Assembly: GCF_016735515.1 (NCBI RefSeq)
Contig: NZ_JAERQZ010000002.1
Coordinates: 1-64,000 of the forward strand
DNA from: Piscinibacter sp. HJYY11
Lineage (GTDB): Bacteria; Pseudomonadota; Gammaproteobacteria; Burkholderiales; Burkholderiaceae_C
Direction of reading: 5' to 3'
Length of the DNA: 64,000 nt
The notes under the pieces were generated by a model. The model did no database searches. It worked only from the letters and a program-made list of their open reading frames with translations, and was not told the DNA's origin. A program made the translations under genes and the position numbers. This document shows positions 43,060 through 53,100 of the stretch, piece by piece; positions within the stretch are counted from its first letter, which is position 1; each line of letters starts with the position of its first letter.

Positions 43060-43989
43060 CTAAGCCGAAGTGCGCCTAGCCTCCACCAGCTTCACCATCG
43101 TGTGCAACACCCGGTTGGCCGGCGTCGGCACCCCAAGCGCCTCCCCCCGCCGCACCACAAGCCCATTGAGATGATCGATCTCGCTCGGCTTCCCCCGCGC
43201 CACATCCTGCGCAGTCGACGAATACTGCCCCGGCATGGTCTCCCCGATGCGCCAGGTCGCCGCCGTCACGTCACCCGGCACCGTGATGCCTTCCGCCGCC
43301 GCCACCGCCAGGCACTCGGCGATCACGTCGCGGATCACGTCGCGCACGCCGTCCACCTTCAGCAGCCCGCCGTAAGGCAGCTGCGCCACCGCCGACAGCG
43401 CGTTGTAGGCGCAGTTGATGGTCAGCTTGGCCCAGAGCGCGCCGCGCACGTCGGGCGACACCTCGGTGGGCACGCCCGAGGCGATGAGCGTGCGGGCGAG
43501 TTGGTCGCTGCCCTCGAAGGGCTCGATCACCAGATCGCCGCGGCCGTGATGCTTCAGGTGCCCGGGGCCCGCCATCTCGGTGGCCACGTAGACCACCACG
43601 GCGGCCACGGTGTGCTGCGGCAGCACGCGGCGCAGGCGCTCGGCGTTGTCGACGCCGTTCTGCAGGCTCAGCACCACCGCGCCGGGCGCGAGGTGCGGGC
43701 GCAGCTCTTCGCCGGCCGACTCGGTGTCGCCCGACTTCACGCAGAAGAGCACGAGCTGTGCGCCGGCCACGGCCGACGCCTGTGTGCTGGACTGAACCGG
43801 CACGTGTTCGTCGAAGCCTTGCGTGTCCATGCGCAGGCCGTTGCGGGCGATGGCGTCCACATGCTGCGGGCGGCCGATCAGTGTCACCTGATGCCCGGCA
43901 CGCGCGAGCATGCCGCCGTAGTAGCAGCCGACGGCACCGGCGCCCATCACGGCGACGGTCAACTTTGGGGTGTTCGAGGGTTGTTGCAT
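43060..43989 (-). CDS. panE: 2-dehydropantoate 2-reductase (ketopantoate reductase)
   Basis: The protein has 309 residues. An N-terminal Rossmann motif (VAVMGAGAVGCYYGGMLARAG) is followed by a C-terminal all-helical domain with the conserved Lys-Asn site (LWAKLTINCAYNALSAV) and a Glu near the C-terminus. It reduces ketopantoate to pantoate with NADPH on the route to coenzyme A. In this phylum several paralogues exist and act on other 2-oxo acids, so the exact substrate is less certain than the fold. The gene's end faces the large inverted repeat. Confidence 0.85.
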   Translation of the reverse strand: MQQPSNTPKLTVAVMGAGAVGCYYGGMLARAGHQVTLIGRPQHVDAIARNGLRMDTQGFDEHVPVQSSTQASAVAGAQLVLFCVKSGDTESAGEELRPHLAPGAVVLSLQNGVDNAERLRRVLPQHTVAAVVVYVATEMAGPGHLKHHGRGDLVIEPFEGSDQLARTLIASGVPTEVSPDVRGALWAKLTINCAYNALSAVAQLPYGGLLKVDGVRDVIRDVIAECLAVAAAEGITVPGDVTAATWRIGETMPGQYSSTAQDVARGKPSEIDHLNGLVVRRGEALGVPTPANRVLHTMVKLVEARRTSA

Positions 43990-44097
43990 GAGCGTTCAGG
44001 AGTGCGTCAAAAAGTCGCAGGGTTTGCGCGCATCGCGGTGCAGCAATGCGTGGCGAATACTAGGCCGTTGCAGTCTCATTTGCAGGAGCCACACCCC

Positions 44098-45531
44098 ATG
44101 CGCGATTACCTGAAGTTCTACATCAACGGCCGCTGGGTCGACCCCAAGACGCCGAAGACGCTCGACGTCATCAACCCCGCCACCGAAGGGGTGGCTGGCC
44201 GCATCTCGATGGGCTCGGCCGCCGATGTCGATGCGGCGGCGAAGGCCGCACGCGCTGCGTTTGCCACCTACTCGCAGACGAGCGTCGACGAGCGCATCGC
44301 GCTGCTCGAACGCATCATCGGCGAGTACAAGAAGCGCTACGCCGACATGGCCGCCGCCATCACCGAAGAGATGGGCGCGCCCGCCGCGCTCTCGCAGAAC
44401 GCACAGGCCGCGATGGGCATCGGCCACCTGCAGACGGCGCTCGGCGTGCTGAAGCAATTCCACTTCAGCGAGCCCCGCGGCACCACGCTGATCGTGAAGG
44501 AGCCCATCGGCGTGTGCGGGTTCATCACGCCGTGGAACTGGCCGGTCAACCAGATCGCGTGCAAGGTGGCACCCGCGCTCGCCGTGGGCTGCACCATGAT
44601 CCTGAAGCCCTCCGAGATCGCCCCGTTCTCGGCGCAGATCTGGACGGAGATCCTCGACGCAGCCGGCGTGCCGGCCGGTGTGTTCAACCTCGTCAACGGC
44701 GATGGCCCGACGGTGGGTGCGGCCATTTCCAGCCACCCCGACGTCGACATGGTGTCGTTCACCGGGTCCACACGCGCCGGCATCGAAGTGGCGCGCAACG
44801 CGGCCCCCACCGTGAAGCGCGTGCACCAGGAGCTGGGCGGCAAGTCGCCCAACATCATCCTGCCCGATGCCGACCTCAAGAAGGCGGTGACGGCCGGCGT
44901 GCGCAGCGTGATGACCAACTCGGGCCAGTCGTGCAACGCTCCCACGCGCATGCTGGTGCCCAACAGCAAGATGGACGAGGCGATCGCCATCGCCAAGGCC
45001 GCCGCCGAAGCGACCACCGTCGGCGCACCCGACAGCGGCGCGATGCTGGGCCCGGTGATCTCGGCCACGCAGTGGGACAAGATCCAGACGCTGATCCAGC
45101 AGGGCATCCAGGAAGGTGCCACGGTCGTGGCCGGTGGCCCTGGCAAGCCGCAGGGGCTGGAGAAGGGCTACTACGTGAAGCCGACCGTGCTCGCGAAGGT
45201 CACCAACCAGATGACGGTCGGCCGCGAAGAGATCTTCGGGCCGGTGCTGGTGATGATCGGCTACGACACGGTCGACCAGGCGGTGGAGATCGCCAACGAC
45301 ACGCCGTATGGCCTCGCGGCCTACGTGTCGGGCACCGACACCGAGCAGGTGCGCAAGGTCGCCTCCAGGCTGCGCGCCGGCCAGGTGAACCTCAACAGCG
45401 CGGCGGTCGACATGATGGCGCCCTTCGGCGGCTACAAACAGTCGGGCAACGGGCGCGAGTGGGGCGACCATGCCTTCGGCGAATTCCTCGAGACCAAGGC
45501 CGTGCTGGGCTATGCGCCGAAGCCGGCCTGA
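44098..45531 (+). CDS. NAD(P)-dependent aldehyde dehydrogenase
   Basis: The 477-residue protein has the catalytic Cys in TNSGQSCNAPTR, the general base Glu in HQELGGKSPN, TPWNWPVNQ in the cofactor region and the FTGSTRAG Rossmann motif. It belongs to the broad ALDH class (similar to aldehyde dehydrogenases of the AldA/benzaldehyde type). AGGAG sits ten bases before the start codon at 44098. The substrate is not deducible; the genes nearby give no pathway. Confidence 0.92.
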   Translation: MRDYLKFYINGRWVDPKTPKTLDVINPATEGVAGRISMGSAADVDAAAKAARAAFATYSQTSVDERIALLERIIGEYKKRYADMAAAITEEMGAPAALSQNAQAAMGIGHLQTALGVLKQFHFSEPRGTTLIVKEPIGVCGFITPWNWPVNQIACKVAPALAVGCTMILKPSEIAPFSAQIWTEILDAAGVPAGVFNLVNGDGPTVGAAISSHPDVDMVSFTGSTRAGIEVARNAAPTVKRVHQELGGKSPNIILPDADLKKAVTAGVRSVMTNSGQSCNAPTRMLVPNSKMDEAIAIAKAAAEATTVGAPDSGAMLGPVISATQWDKIQTLIQQGIQEGATVVAGGPGKPQGLEKGYYVKPTVLAKVTNQMTVGREEIFGPVLVMIGYDTVDQAVEIANDTPYGLAAYVSGTDTEQVRKVASRLRAGQVNLNSAAVDMMAPFGGYKQSGNGREWGDHAFGEFLETKAVLGYAPKPA

Positions 45532-45566
45532 GCTTCCGGGAGGGAGCTGCATCTAGTAAGGGTGCT

Positions 45567-45584
45567 TGCCCGGTGATCCGGGCA
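45567..45584 (+). terminator. Hairpin downstream of aldehyde dehydrogenase
   Basis: TGCCCGG-TGAT-CCGGGCA is a perfect seven-pair stem in the 80-bp gap, but no T-run follows, so it may be a Rho-dependent or weak terminator, or a transcript-stability element. Confidence 0.35.
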
Positions 45585-45611
45585 GCCCCATAGTCGGCGC
45601 ACCACTTCAAG

Positions 45612-46817
45612 ATGCGCATGACTGCTGTCCCCCCGGCCCTGGCCCGCGCCAGCCTGCCTCTCCACACCGCCGATCTGCGCGGGCTCTCGCGCCTGGTGAT
45701 CGATGGCGTCGTCGGTGTGACCGACATCGTGGAGGCCATGCACCTCACGATCGGTGCGCGCGCGGGCCTGATGCGGCCTGGGCTCGGTGGTCGCAGCGCC
45801 GGCATCACGGGTCTGGTCTACGGCGTCGTGCGCGGCGTCACACGCACCGTGGGCCGTGGCCTTGACGCGGTGCTGCCCGCCGGTCGCGCCTTGCCTGCCG
45901 ATGTGTCACCCGAGCGCCAGGCGCTGGTGTCGGCGCTCAACGGCGTGTGGGGCGATCACCTCGCGAAGACCGACAACCCGCTGGCGATTCCCATGTCGCT
46001 GCGTGTCGGAGGACTGCCGTACGAGACGGCGTTGCAAGCGCCGACGGGCAGGGTCGTCGTGATGGTCCACGGCTTGGCGATGAACGACCTGCAATGGCTG
46101 CACCGTGGCCACGACCACGGCGAGATGCTGGCGCGCGAAGTCGGCTACACCCCGGTCTACCTCCACTACAACACCGGCCGCCACATCTCGCAAAACGGCC
46201 GCGACCTCTCGGCCTTGCTCGACTCGCTGGTGGACAGCTGGCCGGTGCCGCTGCAAGAACTCGTGATCGTCTGCCACAGCATGGGTGGGCTGGTGGCGCG
46301 CAGCGCATGTTCGTTCGGCGCCGGCGGGCGCTGGATGCAGTCGCTGACCAAGCTCGTGTTCCTTGGCACGCCGCACCACGGTGCGCCGCTGGAGCGTGGC
46401 GGGCGGCTGGTCGACGCGCTGCTGGAGTTCAGCCCCTATGCCGCGCCGCTGGCCAGGCTCGGCAAGGCGCGGAGCGCCGGCATCACCGACCTGCGCTTCG
46501 GCAACCTGCAAGACGCCGACTGGCAGCACCGCGACCGCCATGCGCAGAAGCACGATGACCGTGTGCCCACGCCGCTGCCCGAGGGCGTGCAGAGCTTCTT
46601 CGTGGCAGCGACCAAAGGCGAGACCGCGCGTGGGCTGCGCAGCACCTTGGTGGGTGACGGGCTGGTGCCACTGGCCAGTGCCCTCGGCGAACACGAGGAC
46701 CCGGCGCTGGCACTCAATGTGCCGAAGAACCGCCAGCTCGTCGTGACCTCAGCGGATCACTGGGACCTGCTGAGCCACGACAAGGTCAGCGAGCAGCTGC
46801 GCAAGTGGCTCGCCTGA
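45612..46817 (+). CDS. Alpha/beta-hydrolase, lipase/PGAP1-like
   Basis: The protein has 401 residues. VVVMVHGLAMNDLQW (oxyanion hole region) and IVCHSMGGLVAR (Ser nucleophile) mark an esterase/lipase of the PGAP1/lipase class, and LGTPHHGAPLER carries the typical 'TP-HxG' segment. The N-terminal 130 residues are hydrophobic-rich but without a clear signal peptide, so it may be membrane-associated. The ATG at 45618 is an alternative start. It ends 12 bp from the convergent acyl-CoA dehydrogenase gene, so a role in lipid turnover is possible. Confidence 0.83.
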   Translation: MRMTAVPPALARASLPLHTADLRGLSRLVIDGVVGVTDIVEAMHLTIGARAGLMRPGLGGRSAGITGLVYGVVRGVTRTVGRGLDAVLPAGRALPADVSPERQALVSALNGVWGDHLAKTDNPLAIPMSLRVGGLPYETALQAPTGRVVVMVHGLAMNDLQWLHRGHDHGEMLAREVGYTPVYLHYNTGRHISQNGRDLSALLDSLVDSWPVPLQELVIVCHSMGGLVARSACSFGAGGRWMQSLTKLVFLGTPHHGAPLERGGRLVDALLEFSPYAAPLARLGKARSAGITDLRFGNLQDADWQHRDRHAQKHDDRVPTPLPEGVQSFFVAATKGETARGLRSTLVGDGLVPLASALGEHEDPALALNVPKNRQLVVTSADHWDLLSHDKVSEQLRKWLA

Positions 46818-46829
46818 TCGAGCCGGCTC

Positions 46830-47984
46830 TTATTGAGCCAGCTCCTTGATCATGTTCCGCGCGATCACCATCTGCTGGATCTGGCTCGTGCCTTCGTACA
46901 GGCGGAACAGGCGCACGTCGCGGTAGAAGCGCTCCATCGCGTGCTCGGCGATGTAGCCCGAGCCGCCGAGGATCTGCACGCCGCGGTCGGCCACGCGGCC
47001 CACCATCTCCGATGCATAGAGCTTGGCGCACGAGGCTTCGGTCGAGTGCGGCAGCTTGAGGTCGCGCTTGCGGGCCGCGTCGAGCACCATGCACTCTGCG
47101 GCGTAGAGCTCGGTCTTGCTGTCGGCCAGCATCGCCTGCACCAGCTGGAATTCGCCGATGGGCTGGCCGAACTGCTTGCGCTCCACGGCATAACGCAGCG
47201 CGTCGTCGAGGATGCGCTTGGCCACGCCCACGCAGATGGCCGCGATGTGGATGCGGCCCTTGTCGAGCACCTTCATCGCGGTGTAGAAGCCCTTGCCCTC
47301 CACGCCACCGATCAGGTTTTCGGCCGGCACGCGGCAGTTGTCGAAGATCACGTCGCAGGTGTGCGCGCCTTTCTGGCCCATCTTCTTGTCGCGCTTGCCG
47401 AGCGTGATGCCCGGCGACTTGGCGTCGACGATGAAGGCCGAGATGCCCGAGGCGCCTTTCTTGGCCGGGTCGGTGCGGGCCATCAGCGTGAAGATGCCGG
47501 CCTGCGGTGCGTTGGTGATGAAGCGCTTGGTGCCGTTGACGACGTAGTGGTCACCGTCCTTGATGGCGGTGGTGCGCAGCGAGGCCGAGTCGGAGCCCGA
47601 GTCGGGCTCGGTCAATGCGAAGGACGCGATGATCTCGCCGGTGGCCATCTTGGGCAGGAACTTCGCCTTCTGCTCCTCGGTGCCGTCCATCAGGATGCCC
47701 TGCGAGCCGATGCCCACCGTGGTGCCGAACACCGAGCGGAAGGCCGGCGAGGTCTGGCCCATCTCGATCATGGTCAGCACCTCTTCTTCCATCGTCAGCT
47801 CGAGGCCGCCATAGGCCTCGGGGATGGTCAGGCCAAAGAGGCCCAGCTCGCGCATCTCGTCGACGATGGCCGGGGGGATCTCGTCGGTCTCGGAGACCTC
47901 GTGCTCGGCAGGCACCAGGCGCTCGCGCACGAAGCGGCGCACGCTGTCGACGAGGGCGGTCAGGATTTCTGGGTCGCGGATCAT
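46830..47984 (-). CDS. Acyl-CoA dehydrogenase
   Basis: The 384-residue protein has the three-domain ACAD layout. Regions include [31 protein letters not shown] (FAD/substrate), [33 protein letters not shown] and the base-containing [10 protein letters not shown] at the C-terminus. The catalytic Glu is in LYEGTSQI, as in medium/short-chain types. It catalyses alpha,beta-desaturation of an acyl-CoA with FAD and passes electrons to ETF. The chain length and operon context are unknown. Confidence 0.92.
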   Translation of the reverse strand: MIRDPEILTALVDSVRRFVRERLVPAEHEVSETDEIPPAIVDEMRELGLFGLTIPEAYGGLELTMEEEVLTMIEMGQTSPAFRSVFGTTVGIGSQGILMDGTEEQKAKFLPKMATGEIIASFALTEPDSGSDSASLRTTAIKDGDHYVVNGTKRFITNAPQAGIFTLMARTDPAKKGASGISAFIVDAKSPGITLGKRDKKMGQKGAHTCDVIFDNCRVPAENLIGGVEGKGFYTAMKVLDKGRIHIAAICVGVAKRILDDALRYAVERKQFGQPIGEFQLVQAMLADSKTELYAAECMVLDAARKRDLKLPHSTEASCAKLYASEMVGRVADRGVQILGGSGYIAEHAMERFYRDVRLFRLYEGTSQIQQMVIARNMIKELAQ

Positions 47985-48135
47985 GATTTTTGGATGGCAG
48001 TGCTGGAAAGTCGAAAGCCTACCGCGTCTGCCGATGTCGCCTTGGCGACGTCTCGGTGCCCCTGCTGCCAGCCTGCCGCCAGCAGGCTTCGGCGCTTGTG
48101 CCTACCATGCCGGCCTCGCATCAAGACGAGCCTCC

Positions 48136-49094
<959 letters not shown>

Positions 49095-49098
<4 letters not shown>

Positions 49099-49877
49099 GC
49101 AGCAGCGTTGGAGCTTTCAACCGCCATGGCGTGCTCGCGCTCTACCGCTTCGAGATGGCGCGCTTCTTCCGCACCGTCGGCCAGAGCCTCATCACGCCGG
49201 TGATCACCACCTCGCTCTACTTCGTGGTCTTCGGGTCGGCCATCGGCCAGCACATGCAGAACGTCAACGGCGTGCCGTATGGCGCCTTCATCGTGCCGGG
49301 GCTAATCATGCTGTCGGTCTTCACGCAGAGCCTGTCGAACGCGTCCTTCGGCATCTACTTCCCGCGCTTCACCGGCACGGTCTACGAGATCCTGTCGGCG
49401 CCGATCTCGCCCTTCGAGATGGTGGTGGCCTACGTGGGCGCGGCGGCCACGAAGTCGGTGATCCTCGGCCTCGTGACGCTCGCGACGGCAGCCTTCTTCG
49501 TGCCACTCAAGATCGCGCACCCGGTGTGGATGGTCGGCTTCCTCGTGCTCACCTCGGTCACCTTCAGCCTCTTCGGTTTCATCATCGGCATCTGGGCCAA
49601 GGGCTTCGAGCAGCTGCAGCTCATTCCCATGCTCGTGATCACGCCGCTCACGTTCCTGGGCGGCGCGTTCTACTCGATCGACATGCTGCCGCCGCTGTGG
49701 CGCACCGTCACGCTCTTCAACCCGGTCGTGTACCTCATCGACGGCTTCCGCTGGAGCTTCGTCGATACCGCCGACGTGGGCGTGGGCTGGAGCCTGTCGG
49801 CGGTGAGCTTGCTGCTCGTGGTGTGCATGGGCGTCGTCGCGTGGATGGTGCGCACGGGGTACCGCTTGAAGAACTGA
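49095..49877 (+). CDS. ABC-2 type permease (YadH-like)
   Basis: The protein has 260 residues and six predicted membrane helices ([19 protein letters not shown] starts the first). It includes the conserved [19 protein letters not shown] segment of ABC-2 permeases (YadH/NodJ type). Its ATG overlaps the ATPase gene's stop (ATGA), indicating one transporter. It ends three bases before a convergent small gene at 49881. Confidence 0.9.
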
Positions 49878-49880
49878 ACT

Positions 49881-50018
49881 TCAAGCGCGGCAGATCGCCA
49901 GCAGCGACACCACCGAGAACCACACCCCGGGCAGCAGCACCGCCAGCAGCGTGAGCCCGCAGTGGCCGAGCAGCAGCACGCCGCCGCAGGCCACGGTGCC
50001 TTTGAAGAGGCGACTCAT
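49881..50018 (-). CDS. Small membrane peptide downstream of DUF899 gene
   Basis: This is a 45-residue protein with one long hydrophobic segment, beginning MSRLFKGTVACGGVLLLG and containing LLAVLLPGVWFSVVSLLAI. Its ATG overlaps the stop of the DUF899 gene (ATGA), which supports real, coupled translation. The family is unknown; it could be an inner-membrane accessory of the DUF899 protein. Confidence 0.65.
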   Translation of the reverse strand: MSRLFKGTVACGGVLLLGHCGLTLLAVLLPGVWFSVVSLLAICRA

Positions 50019-50773
50019 GGATGGTCGCAGCCGCAGGCGCTGCTGCTCTTCTTCGCCGTGTCGTAGCGGTCATGGTGGCGGATCCAGTCCATGCCGTGCG
50101 CGAGGCCTGCTTCATCGCGGCCCTTGGGTGCGATGTCGATGAGCTCGTAGGCGCCCATCATCACTTCCACGCCGCGGCCATAGGTCGAGTAGGTGTGGAA
50201 GACCTGGCCCTTGTCGTCGCGGATGAAGGCGCTGACGCCGGGCGCCTCTTCGTGCGGGAAGGCGGTCATGCCGTAGTTGTAGTAGACCTCGCCGCGCCGG
50301 CGCTCCTCGTCGGTGAAGCTCACCTGGAAGTCGAAGTTGAAGTCGCTGCCGTTCGACGAGACCCACGGGAACTGCCAGCCCATGCGCTGGCGGAAGCGCT
50401 CGATCTCCTGCAGCGGCGCACGCGACACCGCCACGAAGCTCAGGTCGCGCGCGGCCAGGTGGGGCAGGGCACCGTCCACGTGGTCGGCCATGAACGAGCA
50501 GCCGCTGCAGCCTTCTTCCCAGCCGGGCGCGAGCATGAAGTGCTGCACGATGAGCTGGCGGCGGCCGTCGAACAGCTCGGCGAGCGTGCGCGGGCCCTGC
50601 CGCGAGTCGAACACATACGGCTTGTCGACGAGCACCCAGGGCAGTTGCTGGCGGCTGCGGGCGAGCTCGTCGCGCAGGCGTGACATCTCCTTCTCGCGTG
50701 CCAGCAGGCTCTTGCGTTCGGCGATCCAGCGGTCGCGGGTGACGACAGGGTGGGACGTGGTGATGGCGGTCAT
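50015..50773 (-). CDS. DUF899 thioredoxin-like protein
   Basis: The protein has 252 residues. LIVQHFMLAPGWEEGCSGCSFMADHVDG contains a CSGC pair in the position of a thioredoxin-type active site, within the DUF899 family. The C-terminus holds a CGCDHP ending that could bind metal. The start (50773) precedes RDRWIAERKSLLAREKE. Function is unproven; the fold suggests redox or thiol chemistry. It is followed by the 45-residue membrane peptide and preceded by the beta-propeller gene on the same strand. Confidence 0.82.
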   Translation of the reverse strand: MTAITTSHPVVTRDRWIAERKSLLAREKEMSRLRDELARSRQQLPWVLVDKPYVFDSRQGPRTLAELFDGRRQLIVQHFMLAPGWEEGCSGCSFMADHVDGALPHLAARDLSFVAVSRAPLQEIERFRQRMGWQFPWVSSNGSDFNFDFQVSFTDEERRRGEVYYNYGMTAFPHEEAPGVSAFIRDDKGQVFHTYSTYGRGVEVMMGAYELIDIAPKGRDEAGLAHGMDWIRHHDRYDTAKKSSSACGCDHP

Positions 50774-50865
50774 GGTGGGTCCTTTCGAGGAATTCAGGCC
50801 AAGCGCTGCCCAGCACCCTCGCGGAGCGCGCTCGTCGTGGAAGAACGTTGTGGAGGGTGCTGTGG

Positions 50866-51549
50866 TCAGGCGCGCGGGCGCTTCACGGCGCGCAGCTTGC
50901 CGCTGCCACCGCCACCACAGTAGAAGAGATCGGCGCGGTCGGACTCGAGGCCGCTGATGCCGGTGCCGGGCGGCATGCGCAGGCGTTCCTTCACGTCGCC
51001 GCTGTGCGGGTCGATGCGGCGCAGCTCGCTCTCGTCGCCTTCCCAGGTGCCGTGCCAGAGCTCGCCTTCGACCCAGGTCACGCCGGTCACGAAGCGGTTG
51101 GACTCGATGGTGCGCAGCACCCGCCCCGTCTCGGGGTCGACCTGGTGGATCTTGCGTTCGCGGTACTGGCCGACCCACAGGCTGCCGTCGGCCCAGGCCA
51201 TGCCCGAGTCGCTGCCCTTGCCGGGTGCGGGGATGGACAGCAGCACGCGGCCATTCGCGGGGTCGATCTTGTCGATGCGCGATTCGGCGATCTGGTAGAG
51301 GTGCTTGCCGTCGAAGGCGGTGCCGGCATCGCCGCTGTGGTCCAGCGTGCGGGCGACCTGGCCGCTGTCGGGGTCGATGGCGATCAGCTTCTCGCCGACC
51401 GCGGCCCACACATGGTCGCCGTCGTGGGTGACGCCGTGCACGGCGCTGCAGCCGTCGAAGGGCCCGTATTCGCGGGCGATCTGGGCCGGGCGCGCTGCGA
51501 CCTTCAGGGTGTCGGGCGGGCTGTCGGCCTGGGGGGTGAGGATGGGCAT
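50866..51549 (-). CDS. Beta-propeller protein, PQQ/NHL-like
   Basis: The protein has 227 residues. Repeated beta-blade motifs (VWAAVGEKLIAIDPDSGQV; LYQIAESRIDKIDPANGRV; LWVGQYRERKIHQVDPETGRV) recur about every 45 residues, as in a propeller. It has no signal peptide and no clear catalytic site. It could bind a small ligand or act as a scaffold. It is in the same-strand cluster with the DUF899 gene and an HTH regulator, probably one regulatory unit. Confidence 0.75.
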   Translation of the reverse strand: MPILTPQADSPPDTLKVAARPAQIAREYGPFDGCSAVHGVTHDGDHVWAAVGEKLIAIDPDSGQVARTLDHSGDAGTAFDGKHLYQIAESRIDKIDPANGRVLLSIPAPGKGSDSGMAWADGSLWVGQYRERKIHQVDPETGRVLRTIESNRFVTGVTWVEGELWHGTWEGDESELRRIDPHSGDVKERLRMPPGTGISGLESDRADLFYCGGGGSGKLRAVKRPRA

Positions 51550-51604
51550 TGTCTTGCTCCTGGGTGCGAAGGGTTGGAATGAACGCGGCGCCGTGGAGAG
51601 CAAT

Positions 51605-52825
51605 TTATGCGAGGGGCAACGAAGACGGGAGTAACAAGATCGTCGTGAATCCGGCGAGCGGCGGCGCCAGCCAGCGCTGCGCGCGCGCACGGCCGATGGC
51701 GCGCACGCGGCCGGCGGCTTCCAGCTCGGCGAGCGCGCGTTGCACCGTGCGCTGGCTGGTGTCGAGCGCGAGCGCGAGCGCCGAGGTGGACCAGGCCGCG
51801 CCGTCGGCGAGCAGGGCCTGCAGCGAGGCCTGTTCGCCGTCGATGGGGGGCACCAGCACGGCGAGCGGCCGACCGCTAAGCGGTGTGAGCGCAAAACCGC
51901 GCGACGTGGCGTCGATGCGTGCCATCGGCGCGACGAGCTTGCGCAGGCGGCCGATCTCCACCCGCAGGCGCGCGCGGTGGGTTTCGTCGGGGCGGCGGGT
52001 GCGGAAGGCGTGTTCGATCAGCGCGTCGCGCGGCACGTCGCCGGGCCAGGCATCGGCCAAAGCACGGGCCAGCGAGAAGAGGATCGGCCGGCGCGCGAGC
52101 GGCACCCACCGCGTGCCGGCGCGCAGGCCGTGCCGGCAGGCGTCGAGCACCAGCGTGCCGGCGTCGAAGAGGGCTTCCACTTCGTCGAGCCGCAGCGGTG
52201 TTTCGCCCGTCGAGTCGACACGCCGCGCCGCCGGCCGATCGAGCGAGCCGCGCGCTTCGGCGATCTCGGCCACGAGCGCCGGCACGCCGGCTCGCTCTGC
52301 CGCCGCCTGCGCGCGGGCCAGCGCCGCGCGGGCGTCGGCCGTGTGCAGCGAACGCAAGGCGAGCTCGGCCGACACCAGCTCGGCGATCGCGCGCAGCGGG
52401 TGCGGGAGCGCGCGGCCATCGAGTGCCTGCAGCGCGTCGGCCGCCTTGTCGAGCTGCCCGAGCAGCAGGTGGCGGCGTGCGCCCACCAGGTGGGCGTGCA
52501 GTGCGTTCGCGTGGTCGGCATGGGCTTCGAGGCTCGCCACGGCCGCGCTGAGCGTTCGGGGCGCACCGCCCAGGTCCCGCATGGCCAGCGCCACCTCGGC
52601 CTCGGCGACGACGCAGCGGGCACGCGAGAGCTCCTCGTGCCGGCCGAAGGCGCGCGCCGCGCGCCTGAGCAGTTCACGCGAGCGCGGCAGCTCGCCGAGC
52701 TGCGCCATCGCGATGCCGCGCAGGGCGAGCGCCGGCGGGTCGTCGCGCAGGCTGATGCGTTTGAGCGCATTGAGCGCGTCGCCCGCAGCGAGGGCGCGGG
52801 CCGAGGCGGCGATGAGGGAATCCAT
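51605..52825 (-). CDS. TPR-containing transcriptional regulator with C-terminal winged helix
   Basis: The protein has 406 residues. Helical repeats fill the N-terminal two-thirds, and a C-terminal segment includes an HTH-like part (LALALDTSQRTVQRALAELEAAGRVR). It lies directly upstream of the beta-propeller/DUF899 genes on the same strand, 55 bp from the next start, so it is a plausible regulator of that cluster. No receiver domain is present. The ligand is unknown. Confidence 0.7.
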   Translation of the reverse strand: MDSLIAASARALAAGDALNALKRISLRDDPPALALRGIAMAQLGELPRSRELLRRAARAFGRHEELSRARCVVAEAEVALAMRDLGGAPRTLSAAVASLEAHADHANALHAHLVGARRHLLLGQLDKAADALQALDGRALPHPLRAIAELVSAELALRSLHTADARAALARAQAAAERAGVPALVAEIAEARGSLDRPAARRVDSTGETPLRLDEVEALFDAGTLVLDACRHGLRAGTRWVPLARRPILFSLARALADAWPGDVPRDALIEHAFRTRRPDETHRARLRVEIGRLRKLVAPMARIDATSRGFALTPLSGRPLAVLVPPIDGEQASLQALLADGAAWSTSALALALDTSQRTVQRALAELEAAGRVRAIGRARAQRWLAPPLAGFTTILLLPSSLPLA

Positions 52826-52866
52826 CGCGCGAGGTTAGCGCGGGTGGCTGCAGGACAATCCGCGGC

Positions 52867-53049
52867 ATGACCACGCCCGCCTCGCCCGACCTCGACCCGA
52901 AGCCCGAGCCGCCGGTGCAGCCCGATTTCGACCAGTGCTGCGGCAACGGCTGCGAGCCCTGCATCTTCGACCTGCACGACATGGCGATGGACCAGTACCG
53001 GCAGGCCATGCGGGCCTGGAAGGCCCGCCACCCGGAAGCGGCGGAGTGA
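52867..53049 (+). CDS. Small 'oxidoreductase-like' protein
   Basis: The protein has 60 residues. The segment DQCCGNGCEPCIFDLHDMAMDQYR matches the small Cys-rich oxidoreductase-like domain (PF09791-type) in bacteria and in mitochondrial proteins, where the cysteines (CC..GC..PC) could bind an Fe-S cluster or zinc. It is divergent from the regulator (41 bp). Function not established. Confidence 0.78.
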   Translation: MTTPASPDLDPKPEPPVQPDFDQCCGNGCEPCIFDLHDMAMDQYRQAMRAWKARHPEAAE

Positions 53050-53100
53050 CGGCGCCCCAGCGCCTGCGCCCGGCGGCCTATCGCCGCGCGATCGGTCCCG

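Noticed and set aside
42640..44097. Frame leading into the aldehyde dehydrogenase
   Set aside because: It spans the inverted repeat and is antisense to panE; the dehydrogenase starts at 44098 behind a ribosome binding site.
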